A stretch of DNA of 64,000 nucleotides, taken from NCBI GenBank assembly GCA_964410285.1, contig CAYPFR010000007.1:129909-193908 (forward strand), given 5' to 3'. This document shows positions 41,711 through 50,673 of the stretch, piece after piece. Source of the DNA: Fretibacter sp964410285 (GTDB lineage: Bacteria; Pseudomonadota; Alphaproteobacteria; Caulobacterales; Maricaulaceae). The position numbers and the translations under genes are program-made. The notes beneath the pieces were generated by a model. That model saw only the letters and a list, made by a program, of their open reading frames with translations. It made no database searches and had not been told where the DNA came from. Each line of letters begins with the position of its first letter. The first letter of the stretch is position 1.

Positions 41711-43515
41711 TGGCAGCGCGCTTTAAGAGGGCTCTCATTGCGGCGGCCGCCAGTACGGCGCTATTATCGGCTTGCGGTTCGAGCGGCGAGGGTAAATCTG
41801 CGGTTTTTGAAACTCCGCAAGGCCCCGTGCAGGGCGTGGTGTCTGAAAATGGCATTACCAATATTCGCGCGCTCCCCTACGCCGCCCCGCCCGTGGGGGA
41901 TCTCAGATGGCGGCCCCCGGCCCCCGCCCCGAGATGGGAGGAGGTGTATTCGCCTAGCGGCTTCTCGCCCATGTGCATGCAAACGCTTTCAAGCGGTAAT
42001 GATAGTTTCTTCACCCGTATTCTAGAGGGCAGCGACTTGCCCGCATGGAAAGAGTTTCTAATCAAACGTGTCGTCAATGGCATGCCCGTTGCCCCTGTCT
42101 CGGAGGACTGTCTTTATTTGAACATTCGAACGCCTGCGGTTGGTGCGAACGGCGCGCTAAAAACCAAAGATTTGCCTGTCATGGTTTGGATTCACGGCGG
42201 CGGTCATCAATTTGGCTCGGCTGATTTTGCCTATTACCAAGACGACCGACTCGCGCAGGAAGGCGTGGTTTTAGTGACAATTAATTACCGGCTCGGGGCC
42301 TTTGGTTATCTGGCCCATCCGGCCCTATCGGCGGATGATCCGCGCGGCGTATCAGGGAATTACGGCGCGCTCGACCAGATGGCCGCGTTAAAATGGGTAC
42401 AAGATAATATCCGCGCCTATGGCGGCGATCCTGAAAACGTCACTATATTTGGCGAGAGCGCGGGCGCGTGGTCGGTGACAGAAATGATGGCAAGCCCGCT
42501 CGCCAAAGGCCTGTTCCACAAAGCGATCGGGCAAAGCGGCAGCTCTGTTTATCATATGGGACAAATGAAAGACCCGGGCATAGGATGGGTCAGCGGTTAT
42601 GCGAGCGCAGAAAAACTTGACGCTGCCCTTGGCCTCACCCAGCCAAGCGCGGAGGCGCTTCGCGCCCTGCCCGCCGCCGATATTCAGGCCGTGATCACAG
42701 AAGACATTGCAGAGGGCTTTAATCATGTGGCGGACGGGGTGGTTTTCCCCCAGTCCGTCGGACTTGCCTTCCAAAGCGGTGAGTTTAACAATGTCCCGAG
42801 CCTATTTGGGTATAATGCCGATGAAGGCACGTTATTTTTCCCGACTGATCCTAATCCCACCGTCTGGAACGAAAATTTTCCAATCGAGGGCACACGCGCA
42901 GATATGATCTTTGCGCTTGAACCCGATTTCCCCGCCCAAGCCGAACGCCTCGTTGATTTATACGCTCTTGACCACGCGCCCAATCAAGGCGGCATGGATA
43001 TGATGGGTGATGAGATTTTTGGTATGAATATTCGCTGGACGGCAGAGCAGGTCGAAAAAGGCGGGCAGCCCGCCTATGTCTATAGCTGGAACCGGGTTCC
43101 CATAGGCAAAGACCAGACGGTTGGGGCATTTCACTCCGCTGAGCTGCCCTTTGTCTTTGATAGCTATAATCCGATTTTGGGATATTCCGACGAAGATAAA
43201 GCCCTGACCGAGCTTATGGTGGGTTATTGGACGAATTTTGCGAAAACCGGCGACCCCAATTGCGCGGAGGCGGCGGAATGTACACTACCAGATTGGCCGC
43301 TTTATCAAGGCGAGAACTGGCTTGCGATGGAGGCCAATACGGGCAAGGCCACGCGCGCCGTGAAACATTGGCGCAAAGACAAGCTAGACGCGCTCACCGA
43401 GGGGCTGGAGCTTAAACTTTCCATGCTGAGGGCGAAAACAGCCGGGGAAATGAACGCTGAGCCCGTCGCCGCCGGTACAAGCGATCTGCAATTGGCCGTG
43501 CCGTCAAACGAATAG
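41710..43515 (+). CDS. Type B carboxylesterase, lipoprotein
   Basis: 601 residues. Signal peptide with lipobox LSAC (C22), so exported and lipid-anchored. Seen: NIRALPYAAPPVGDLRWRPP, EDCLYLNIRTP, the oxyanion HGGGHQFGS, and the catalytic Ser in GES(250)AGAWS, with the acidic and His partners expected in NADEGTLFF and FHSAELPFVF. This is the carboxylesterase/cholinesterase fold. Substrate unknown; esters of small carboxylates are possible given that its start overlaps the symporter stop (TAATG). It converges with the nitrilase, one base apart. Confidence 0.9.
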   Translation: MAARFKRALIAAAASTALLSACGSSGEGKSAVFETPQGPVQGVVSENGITNIRALPYAAPPVGDLRWRPPAPAPRWEEVYSPSGFSPMCMQTLSSGNDSFFTRILEGSDLPAWKEFLIKRVVNGMPVAPVSEDCLYLNIRTPAVGANGALKTKDLPVMVWIHGGGHQFGSADFAYYQDDRLAQEGVVLVTINYRLGAFGYLAHPALSADDPRGVSGNYGALDQMAALKWVQDNIRAYGGDPENVTIFGESAGAWSVTEMMASPLAKGLFHKAIGQSGSSVYHMGQMKDPGIGWVSGYASAEKLDAALGLTQPSAEALRALPAADIQAVITEDIAEGFNHVADGVVFPQSVGLAFQSGEFNNVPSLFGYNADEGTLFFPTDPNPTVWNENFPIEGTRADMIFALEPDFPAQAERLVDLYALDHAPNQGGMDMMGDEIFGMNIRWTAEQVEKGGQPAYVYSWNRVPIGKDQTVGAFHSAELPFVFDSYNPILGYSDEDKALTELMVGYWTNFAKTGDPNCAEAAECTLPDWPLYQGENWLAMEANTGKATRAVKHWRKDKLDALTEGLELKLSMLRAKTAGEMNAEPVAAGTSDLQLAVPSNE

Positions 43516-43516
43516 C

Positions 43517-44500
43517 TTATGCATCCTGACCGCCGGTAAATTCAGCCAGGCTCTGGCGGCGGCGATTCACGATCAGGCGCGTGACATCCGGCCGTGAATA
43601 ATGCCCGCTAGGGTCAAAATTTTGCCGCTCGCGGCGCACAAAGGCGGGGTCGAGCTCTGCAAAGCGCAAGCTCTCGTCTCCGGTTTCTGGCGGCAGTAGC
43701 CAGCTGCCGTCTGGATTTGCGATACAGGAGCCGCCATTGGCGCCCATCTCGCCTATACCTGCCTTGATCTGCGCGGCGAGCGGCATATCACCCGGCACAT
43801 CCACGGCGCGCATAATCGCGGAGACAGAAATCGCGTAGCTTCGCCCTTCTTTGGCCAGAACCGGCGTTAGGTCTTCGGTATTATGCAGGCTCCCCGGCCA
43901 GCAGGCAACATGGACATCTTCACCTTGGGCATAGAGCGCCGCGCGCGAAAGCGGCATCCAGTTCTCCCAGCAATTCAGCCCGCCCAAGGTAAATTCGCCG
44001 TGTTTATGGGTCACAAGACCATTCCCGTCGCCCGGGGCCCAGACTAGCCGTTCTTCATAGGTTGGCTGTAATTTGCGGTGCACGGAGCCAATGATCCCAT
44101 CGGGGCCGATATAAACAAAGCTGCAATATAAAGAATGGCCGGACCTGTCCCCTGCCCGTTCAATAATCCCAAGATAGGCTGCCATATTATGGCGCTTAAG
44201 CGCGGCGCAGACGCCGTCTAAATGCCCTTTTTCAATCGTCACCGCTTGATCGGAATAAAGCGCAAAAAGCGCTTTTTGATCTGCATTATTAAAGGCCGCC
44301 CCGCCGGTAATATCCAGCCAGAAAGGGTAGCCTGGCACAAAGCCTTCGGAGAAAACAATCAATGAGCTGCCCTGCTTTGCGGCCTGTTCTATGGTTTTTA
44401 TGACCTTGGCAAGTCCCGCCTCTCGGTTCATCCAGCAAGGGGCAAGCTGCGGCAAGGCAACAATAAAGGGGGAATTTGCGTGTGTATCCGCTGGGGTCAT
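43517..44500 (-). CDS. Nitrilase-family carbon-nitrogen hydrolase
   Basis: 327 residues. Hydrolyses a nitrile to acid and ammonia, or an amide-type bond. The triad is visible: Glu 52 in VFSEGFVPGYP, Lys 143 in VHRKLQPTYEERLVW and Cys 177 in LGGLNCWENWMPL. The TYEERLVW and NCWENWMPL contexts are those of true nitrilases rather than amidases. Cytoplasmic, no signal. GGAG is seen upstream of the start. The natural substrate is unknown. Confidence 0.9.
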   Translation of the reverse strand: MTPADTHANSPFIVALPQLAPCWMNREAGLAKVIKTIEQAAKQGSSLIVFSEGFVPGYPFWLDITGGAAFNNADQKALFALYSDQAVTIEKGHLDGVCAALKRHNMAAYLGIIERAGDRSGHSLYCSFVYIGPDGIIGSVHRKLQPTYEERLVWAPGDGNGLVTHKHGEFTLGGLNCWENWMPLSRAALYAQGEDVHVACWPGSLHNTEDLTPVLAKEGRSYAISVSAIMRAVDVPGDMPLAAQIKAGIGEMGANGGSCIANPDGSWLLPPETGDESLRFAELDPAFVRRERQNFDPSGHYSRPDVTRLIVNRRRQSLAEFTGGQDA

Positions 44501-44666
44501 ATCGATCTCCTTTGTCTTCTTGCTAGCGCTGATCGCACGCCAGATAAACCGCTTTTCGTCCCGCGCGCGAAGATGTGAAAATCCGAGAGCCTTTACACGA
44601 CGCCAATTGAAATTTTACCGCGTAATTCTCTGTAAATTCGAAGGCGCGCATGTTAGCTAGCCCCTC

Positions 44667-45302
44667 ATGACGAGACTGGTTATTTTGGATTGTGACGGCG
44701 TTTTAGTCGATAGCGAAACCATCGCTAATCGCGTCATGGCCGCGCATATTTCGCGTGCGGGATGGCCTATGACCGGAGCCCAAAGCGAAGCCCGCTTTAA
44801 GGGCCTAACCATGGACCAAGTTATCAGCGCTGTCGAAAACAAGCTTGGCCGCCGGCTAACGCCAAGCTGGCTTGAGCGCTTTGAAACCGATTGCTTTGCC
44901 GCCTTTAACGAAGAGTTGCAGCCCATTGACGGGGTGATGGACTTAATCCGCCGTATCCACCGCGCCGGCGTTCTGACCTGCGTGGCCTCACAAGGTTCAA
45001 TGGAAAAAATGCAGGTGACGCTGACGGCGGCGGGCCTCATTGACATGCTCGGCGGACATATATTCTCAGCCGCTGATGTTGGTCGCCCCAAACCTGCGCC
45101 GGATATTTTTTTGCATGCCGCCATGCGCATGAGTATACCCGCTAGCCAATGCCTTGTGATTGAAGACAGCGTAACAGGCGTTAAGGCCGCGCTGGCCGCC
45201 GGAATGCGCGTGATCGGTTATGACGCAGAGCGCACAGGCGCGCTGGCGATTGATCCGCGCGTCACCATTGTTCATCATCTATCTCATATTGATCAGCTAT
45301 AA
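44667..45302 (+). CDS. HAD-superfamily phosphatase/phosphomutase-like protein
   Basis: 211 residues. Seen: catalytic LDCDGVLVDSE (D8, D10), a helical cap domain of about 65 residues, motif II region TCVASQGSMEKM, Lys in DVGRPKPAPDIF and acidic motif IV EDSVTGVKAALAAGM. This is the beta-phosphoglucomutase/GS1-like subgroup, which acts on small sugar phosphates. Substrate cannot be read. It stands alone before ppa. Confidence 0.88.
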   Translation: MTRLVILDCDGVLVDSETIANRVMAAHISRAGWPMTGAQSEARFKGLTMDQVISAVENKLGRRLTPSWLERFETDCFAAFNEELQPIDGVMDLIRRIHRAGVLTCVASQGSMEKMQVTLTAAGLIDMLGGHIFSAADVGRPKPAPDIFLHAAMRMSIPASQCLVIEDSVTGVKAALAAGMRVIGYDAERTGALAIDPRVTIVHHLSHIDQL

Positions 45303-45414
45303 AGGTAGAGCGGCATAGCGGGCCTATTGTGTTAATGCCCGTTCATGTCTTCAAGGTTGCTATTGTGAAACCTATTGTTTAAACGCGCCCAAACTCAGGC
45401 GAAGCGAGGCTCAT

Positions 45415-45948
45415 ATGATACTTTCAGCCATTCCTATCGGGGAAAACCCGCCCGAAGACATCAATGTTATTGTCGAGGTTCCCCTTGGCGGGGAGCCCAT
45501 CAAATATGAACTCGACAAGGATTCGGGCGCGATGTTTGTGGACCGTTTTCTTTATACCTCCATGCGCTATCCCTGTAATTACGGGTTTATTCCCCATACC
45601 TTATCAAATGACGGCGATCCGACGGATGTACTTGTGGTTGGCCAACGTGCGCTCATGCCCGGAGCCGTCGTGCGTGCCCGCCCTGTCGGCGTCTTAATGA
45701 TGGAAGACGAAGCCGGCATTGATGAAAAAATCGTCGCCGTGCCGCACCAAAGGCTCACGCGCTATTATGACCAGATCAAAGACTATACGGACCTGCCTCA
45801 AGTGTTGCAGGACCGTATCCCGCATTTCTTTGCGCATTACAAAGATCTTGAGCCGGATAAATGGGTGAAAATTCTGGGCTGGGACACGCGCGTCAAAGCC
45901 CAGCAACTCATCACCGAAGGTATTGCGGCCGCAGCCGGCAAAGCATAG
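45415..45948 (+). CDS. ppa: Inorganic pyrophosphatase
   Basis: 177 residues, standard family I length. Hydrolyses pyrophosphate to drive biosynthesis. Seen: INVIVEVPLGGEPIKYELDK, then FLYTSMRYPCNYGFIPHT, and the metal-binding DGDPTDVLVVG, DEAGIDEKIVAVP and HYKDLEPDKWVKI. The start is set by GCGAGGC upstream of 45415. Followed 66 bases later by rlmN. Confidence 0.97.
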   Translation: MILSAIPIGENPPEDINVIVEVPLGGEPIKYELDKDSGAMFVDRFLYTSMRYPCNYGFIPHTLSNDGDPTDVLVVGQRALMPGAVVRARPVGVLMMEDEAGIDEKIVAVPHQRLTRYYDQIKDYTDLPQVLQDRIPHFFAHYKDLEPDKWVKILGWDTRVKAQQLITEGIAAAAGKA

Positions 45949-46014
45949 GTCCTGCAAGATGAGAGCGCGGCTATGCGGCGTAGCCAATATTCTTCCTCCA
46001 TGGTATAGCGACCT

Positions 46015-47190
46015 ATGAGTACAACTCTTATAGCTTCAAAGGATACGCCCGTGGATGGCGGGCGGGTAAACATCCTTGGTTTTAGTAAAAGCGAAATCAA
46101 GACAGAGCTGGCGCGCATTGGGGTTGACCCAAAAAAACTGCGTATGCGTAGCAGCCAGATTTTCCAATGGATGTATCATCACGGCGCTGATAATTTTGAA
46201 GTCATGAGCAATATAGCCAAGCCGATGCAGGCTAAGCTCTCCCAGCATTTTTCGCTGGCGCGGCCTGAAATCACTGAACGCCAGATCAGTACGGACGGCA
46301 CGCGAAAATATCTCATCCGCATGGCCCCCAGCATTGAAGTCGAGAGCGTCTTTATACCCGATGTCTCAAAGACAGGGGCGCTCTGTGTCTCCTCGCAGGT
46401 CGGCTGCACCTTGACGTGTAAATTTTGCCACACCGGCACACAAAAACTCGTGCGCAATTTGACCGCCCGTGAAATCTTGCTGCAAATCATTGTCGCCCGC
46501 GATGATCTGGGCGAATGGTCCACCCAAGACGCCCGCAAGCTCACCAATATCGTCTTCATGGGTATGGGAGAGCCGCTCTATAACACCGATAATGTCTGCG
46601 ATGCGATTGATACAATGTCCGATGAAACCGGCCTGTCAATTGGGCGGCGGCGCGTCACAGTATCCACCAGCGGCGTTGTGCCTGATATTGTGCCCATGGG
46701 CGCGCGCTCAAACGCCATGCTCGCCATTTCTTTACATGCGGCCAATGATGATCTGCGCACGCAAATCATGCCGATCAATAAGAAATACCCGCTTGCAGAT
46801 CTCATGAAGGCCTGCCGCGATTACCCAAGCCTTTCTAATGCCAAGCGCATCACATTTGAATATGTCATGCTCAAGGGACTAAATGACAGCCCCAAACATG
46901 CCCGCGAACTTATCACCCTTTTGCAGGGCGTGCCCGCCAAGGTAAATCTGATTCCGTTTAACCCTTGGCCCGGCACAGATTATGAATGTTCGGATTGGGA
47001 GACGATTGAGCGCTTTGCCGCCATTGTAAATAAATCGGGGCTTGCGGCCCCCATCAGGACGCCGCGTGGCCGCGATATTCTCGCCGCCTGCGGACAGCTT
47101 AAATCTGAGTCTGAAAAATTGAGGGCGAGTGCCAAGCTTGCCGCCAAAAGGGCTGCCACTGAACAAAATTCTGCCCCAGTGCACAATTAG
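46015..47190 (+). CDS. rlmN: 23S rRNA/tRNA adenine-C2 methyltransferase RlmN
   Basis: 391 residues. Radical-SAM enzyme that methylates A2503 of 23S rRNA and A37 of some tRNAs. Seen: RSSQIFQWMYHHG at the N-terminus, radical-SAM cysteines in SQVGCTLTCKFCHTGTQ, GMGEPLYN, RRVTVSTSGVVP, ISLHAANDDLR, FEYVMLKGLND and LIPFNPWPG, with the catalytic methyl-carrier Cys in ILAACGQL. All needed residues are present. Confidence 0.96.
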   Translation: MSTTLIASKDTPVDGGRVNILGFSKSEIKTELARIGVDPKKLRMRSSQIFQWMYHHGADNFEVMSNIAKPMQAKLSQHFSLARPEITERQISTDGTRKYLIRMAPSIEVESVFIPDVSKTGALCVSSQVGCTLTCKFCHTGTQKLVRNLTAREILLQIIVARDDLGEWSTQDARKLTNIVFMGMGEPLYNTDNVCDAIDTMSDETGLSIGRRRVTVSTSGVVPDIVPMGARSNAMLAISLHAANDDLRTQIMPINKKYPLADLMKACRDYPSLSNAKRITFEYVMLKGLNDSPKHARELITLLQGVPAKVNLIPFNPWPGTDYECSDWETIERFAAIVNKSGLAAPIRTPRGRDILAACGQLKSESEKLRASAKLAAKRAATEQNSAPVHN

Positions 47191-47347
47191 CTTGATTTCA
47201 GCGCCAAGAGGACTTTTAAGAAAACGTCCCGGACTTGCCTTTGGAGGAATGTTGTCCAGAACAAGGGCAAGTTAGCGGGCTTGAATTTTGAACGTTATCT
47301 CGGCGTTAATGGGGGTATTTTTAAGGGCGCGGCAGTAAGGAATAATT

Positions 47348-47761
47348 ATGGAACCAGCCCTCAATAGCCTTGCCAATGGTCTGCCATGGCTCATTTTCTA
47401 TCTTGTCGTCGTCACGGTCATTTATCTGATCGGGATTATCATCTACACAAACCTGACCCCTCACAAAGAACTCAAACTGGTCCAAGATGGGAACATGGCC
47501 GCCGCCGTGTCTTTCTCCGCGCTTGTTATCGGCCTCGCCCTGCCGCTGGCGGCCTGTCTGGTAAACAAATTTGGCCTGATTGATGTCGCGATCTGGGGCA
47601 CGGTGAGTCTATTTTTGCAGCTCTTTCTTTTTCGAGTCACGGATGCCATTTTTCGCGGCATGCCCGAACGTATTGAAAACGGCGAAGTGCCTGCCGCAAC
47701 CGTCTTGGCCGCGTTTAAAATTTCCGGCTCGCTCTTGCTGGCCGTTGCGATCATAGGCTAA
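47348..47761 (+). CDS. DUF350 membrane protein
   Basis: 137 residues, four membrane helices (near 13-33, 50-70, 78-100, 115-135). AAAVSFSALVIGLALPLAAC and VTDAIFRGMPERIENGEVPA match DUF350, a small inner-membrane family without assigned function, often near membrane-stress or protease genes. It is followed four bases later by a serine protease and then an extensin-like gene, so the three form an operon. GGAATAATT precedes the start. Confidence 0.85.
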   Translation: MEPALNSLANGLPWLIFYLVVVTVIYLIGIIIYTNLTPHKELKLVQDGNMAAAVSFSALVIGLALPLAACLVNKFGLIDVAIWGTVSLFLQLFLFRVTDAIFRGMPERIENGEVPAATVLAAFKISGSLLLAVAIIG

Positions 47762-47765
47762 CGCT

Positions 47766-48560
47766 GTGCGGTTTCGCATTCCCGATTGGGCCGTTTATTT
47801 TTTGATCGTCTTTCTGATCTATGCCAATGCGCGCCAGAGCCAGCCCAATCTGGAGGGCTCTATCCCGCCTCCGGACCTCGGTCCTATGATGCCCGCCGAA
47901 AGTCCGCGCGACACCACCGTTTTAATTGAGATGGACGCGCCAAGCTCTGGCATTGGCACCGCCTTTGCCGTGGATAATAAAGGCTCATGGCTCACCGCGC
48001 GCCATGTTATCGATAGTTGTGACCGTGTGGGCATCAACCTTGGGGGCGGGAAGGTCATCAAGGCTTCCCATAAGGTCTCCAGAAATTCCGATATTGGCGT
48101 TTTAAAAACCAATTGGAAACGCGAGCCCCTAACGCCTGACATTGATACGCGCCGCAGAATTGGCGAGCACGGATATTTTTTCGGCTTCCCTCAAGGTAAA
48201 CCCGGCGAAGCTGTCGCCCGCCTTCTTGGGCGGCACCGGCTGCTTGTGCGCGGACGATACCGCACGGAAGAGGCCATTTTGGCATGGACCGAACTTGGCC
48301 GCACGAGGGGGCTGAGAGGTTCCTTAGGCGGCATGAGCGGCGGGCCCGTTCTTGATAGCGACGGCGAAGTCATTGGCCTTGTGGCAGCAGAAAGCCCTCG
48401 GCGCGGACGTATTTATTCCGTTGCTCCCCGCTCGCTTGAAAATGTCTTTCCAAAAAGCCGCGGCGCTGCCTCCCCAATCAGTGATGACAGCTACGGCATA
48501 GAGGCCGACCGGCTTCGGCGCAATCGCCGTATCGCGCAGGTCATCTGTGTGGTCAATTAG
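47766..48560 (+). CDS. Trypsin-like serine protease, membrane-anchored
   Basis: 264 residues with a GTG start. An N-terminal hydrophobic helix (YFLIVFLIYA) anchors the protein to the periplasmic side. The chymotrypsin-fold triad is H80 in WLTARHVID, D109 in RNSDIGVLK and S191 in GGMSGGPVLDSDGEVIG. No PDZ domain follows, unlike DegP or DegS. It lies between the DUF350 gene and the extensin-like gene with gaps of four and two bases. A role in envelope maintenance is likely but inferred. Confidence 0.82.
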   Translation: MRFRIPDWAVYFLIVFLIYANARQSQPNLEGSIPPPDLGPMMPAESPRDTTVLIEMDAPSSGIGTAFAVDNKGSWLTARHVIDSCDRVGINLGGGKVIKASHKVSRNSDIGVLKTNWKREPLTPDIDTRRRIGEHGYFFGFPQGKPGEAVARLLGRHRLLVRGRYRTEEAILAWTELGRTRGLRGSLGGMSGGPVLDSDGEVIGLVAAESPRRGRIYSVAPRSLENVFPKSRGAASPISDDSYGIEADRLRRNRRIAQVICVVN

Positions 48561-48562
48561 GC

Positions 48563-49342
48563 ATGAAGAAATGGGCGAATAGACGCGCGCGTCGCTGGCG
48601 TCTTTTCTGGGCCGCGCGCAAAGGCTACGCCGTTAAAGCCCGCCGACACCGCCGCCTTAAATTTTTCGCTTTTGCCGCCTCCCTCGCGGCAATCCTGTTG
48701 GCGATCGACCAAAAGGCGCCGCCGCAGCACATTCCATGGCGCCCCCTACAAACAGACGCGCCCGTTGGGTTTGCCACCAAAATGCAGCTCTTTCGGGTCT
48801 CTCTTTCCCCGTCCTCCGTGTGCGAGACGGCGGCGCGCGGCGCGGCGCAAATGAACTCCATTCCCGCGGACCCACGGGACGGAGAAGGTCCCTGTGGGTG
48901 GAAGGTCGCGCGCCTTCTGCAAGGGACGGGGCAGGCAAATTTAGCGCCCGGCGAAGTAACGCTGCAATGCCCATTGTCTTTAGGGGTTTATATTTGGATG
49001 CAGGATATTGACCGCTTGGCCGAGGCACATTTTGGCGAGCGGTTAAGGTCGCTGCATCACGCCGGCAGCTATAGTTGCCGCAGACAGCGCGGAAATAGCA
49101 GTTCGGCGTGGTCAGAACACGCCTTTGCAAATGCCTTTGATATTACCGGCTTCACCTTGACCGATGGCCAAGTTATCTCGGTATTAAACGATTGGGACGG
49201 GGCGGCGGAGCGGGCTAAATTCCTGCGCGGCGTAAGGGCCAGCGCTTGCAAAATCTTTCGCGTCACGCTCAGCCCCGATTACAATGCCGCCCATCATGAT
49301 CATTTTCACGTGGATATGGGCCCCGTAACCAGCTGCCGTTAA
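48563..49342 (+). CDS. Extensin-like C-terminal domain protein
   Basis: 259 residues. A very basic N-terminus (KKWANRRARRWR) precedes one membrane helix (FFAFAASLAAILLAI); the rest is periplasmic. The extensin-like family domain is clear: SYSCRRQRGNSSSAWSEHAF, ANAFDITGFTLTDG, and NAAHHDHFHVDMG at the end. The conserved HDHFHVD with the upstream WSEHA His and Asp resembles zinc sites of D,D-peptidase-like M15 folds, so a cell-wall role is plausible. Last gene of the DUF350-protease operon. Confidence 0.85.
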   Translation: MKKWANRRARRWRLFWAARKGYAVKARRHRRLKFFAFAASLAAILLAIDQKAPPQHIPWRPLQTDAPVGFATKMQLFRVSLSPSSVCETAARGAAQMNSIPADPRDGEGPCGWKVARLLQGTGQANLAPGEVTLQCPLSLGVYIWMQDIDRLAEAHFGERLRSLHHAGSYSCRRQRGNSSSAWSEHAFANAFDITGFTLTDGQVISVLNDWDGAAERAKFLRGVRASACKIFRVTLSPDYNAAHHDHFHVDMGPVTSCR

Positions 49343-49425
49343 TCACGGAGCGCAGTCAACCTTTGAGCGGCTTATTAACCCTCGCGTTTAAGGACATGCT
49401 AACCCATTTTTGCTAGAAAGTCCTT

Positions 49426-50592
49426 ATGTTAGCTATGGGATCAGACGGGCACGCGCCCCGGGAAACGCCGCCAGCCGTCTTTACGGCCAAGCGCGTTAGT
49501 GAATTAACCTTACCGGAACGCGCGGCTTGGATGCGGCTGCGGGCACAAAATCCTGCGCTTTACAGCCCCTATTTTGACATTGGTTACGCCGAGGTTGTGA
49601 GCACGCTGCGCGACGATACCTATGTGGTGATTGCCATGCGCGGCGATCAATATGCAGCCTTTTTGCCCTATCAGTGCGGCGGACGCATGGGATTTGCGGC
49701 TCCGATTGGCGCGCCAATGACGGATTATCACGGCGTCATCAAAGCGCCGGATGAGACGCTTGATCTAACGACGCTTTTATCAAAAGCCGGTATTGGAGGC
49801 TTTGGGTTTAATGCCCTAATCGAAGCGAATTCACAGCCCCTAACGGTGCGCGGAGAGAATGAAGCGGCGGTCATGGATGTGTCCAAAGGCGCGAGCGCCT
49901 GGCGCGAAGAAAGAGACGCAAGCTACCGCCGCGCCCTGAAATCCTTGCGCCGGCGCATTCGCAAGACAGAGGCAGATCACGGTAAGCGCCGCTTTGAATA
50001 TAAAACAGATAGCCGCGCCGTTTTTGATACGCTCATGTCGTGGAAGCGAGAACAGTTCAAGCTGACCGGAAAATATGATGTGCTCTCGGCTGGATGGACT
50101 TTATCAATCCTTGAGCGCCTGTTCGAAGCGCCTGAAAATGCCTTGCGCTGCGAGATGCACGCACTTTATTTTGGCGATAAACTCGCCGCTGTCGATCTCG
50201 GGATTACCGATGGACCCACCTACCATAGCTGGATTGTCGCCTATGACAGCGAGTTTTCAACTCTCTCGCCGGGCATCCAATTGCTCGAAGGGCTAATCGA
50301 TGAGGCAGCCGCTCTGGGGTATAAACGCATTGATCTGGGAGCGGGCACGGACGGCTATAAAAAACATTATGCCAGCGACCCCATGACGGTGAAGTCTGGT
50401 TTCGCGGCGCTGAAAGGCCCGGCCGGCACCCTGCTCTCGCTCTATGGCAAAGCAGAGGAAATGGGCGAGAAATCCCTGAAGGATTTACCCGGTAAGCTCC
50501 GCCGCCGCTATACCCAGATCGCCAATTGTGACCCCAGCCTTTCGGGCCGGGCAAAGGCCATGGGCGCAGCGATTATCGCCTCCAAAAAATAG
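49426..50592 (+). CDS. CelD/BcsL-like GNAT acetyltransferase
   Basis: 388 residues. Resembles the CelD family implicated in cellulose or polysaccharide synthesis, a double GNAT fold. Seen: N-terminal domain with LRAQNPALYSPYFDIGYAEV, PYQCGGRMGFAAPIGAPMTD, and a C-terminal Acetyltransf_6 domain with SYRRALKSLRRRIRKTEADH, GDKLAAVDLGI, DSEFSTLSPGIQLLEGLI and IDLGAGTDGYKKHYA. It would transfer an acyl group to a sugar or lipid carrier. No polysaccharide synthase is adjacent; the substrate is unknown. Confidence 0.8.
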   Translation: MLAMGSDGHAPRETPPAVFTAKRVSELTLPERAAWMRLRAQNPALYSPYFDIGYAEVVSTLRDDTYVVIAMRGDQYAAFLPYQCGGRMGFAAPIGAPMTDYHGVIKAPDETLDLTTLLSKAGIGGFGFNALIEANSQPLTVRGENEAAVMDVSKGASAWREERDASYRRALKSLRRRIRKTEADHGKRRFEYKTDSRAVFDTLMSWKREQFKLTGKYDVLSAGWTLSILERLFEAPENALRCEMHALYFGDKLAAVDLGITDGPTYHSWIVAYDSEFSTLSPGIQLLEGLIDEAAALGYKRIDLGAGTDGYKKHYASDPMTVKSGFAALKGPAGTLLSLYGKAEEMGEKSLKDLPGKLRRRYTQIANCDPSLSGRAKAMGAAIIASKK

Positions 50593-50673
50593 GCCTCGCC
50601 CCGCTGCTCTCTTTGAAAGCGTGGGGACGAGCAAAGCCTTGATCAACCCGAAGGCTCTGGCCGACCAGCGCTT

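Noticed and set aside
49375..49392. TTAA ... TTTAA pair before the CelD-like gene, considered as a CtrA box
   Set aside because: The spacing between TTAA elements is nine, not seven.
50594..50632. Imperfect inverted repeat between the CelD-like and M13 genes, possible convergent terminator
   Set aside because: Arms contain bulges and no T-rich tail follows on either strand.
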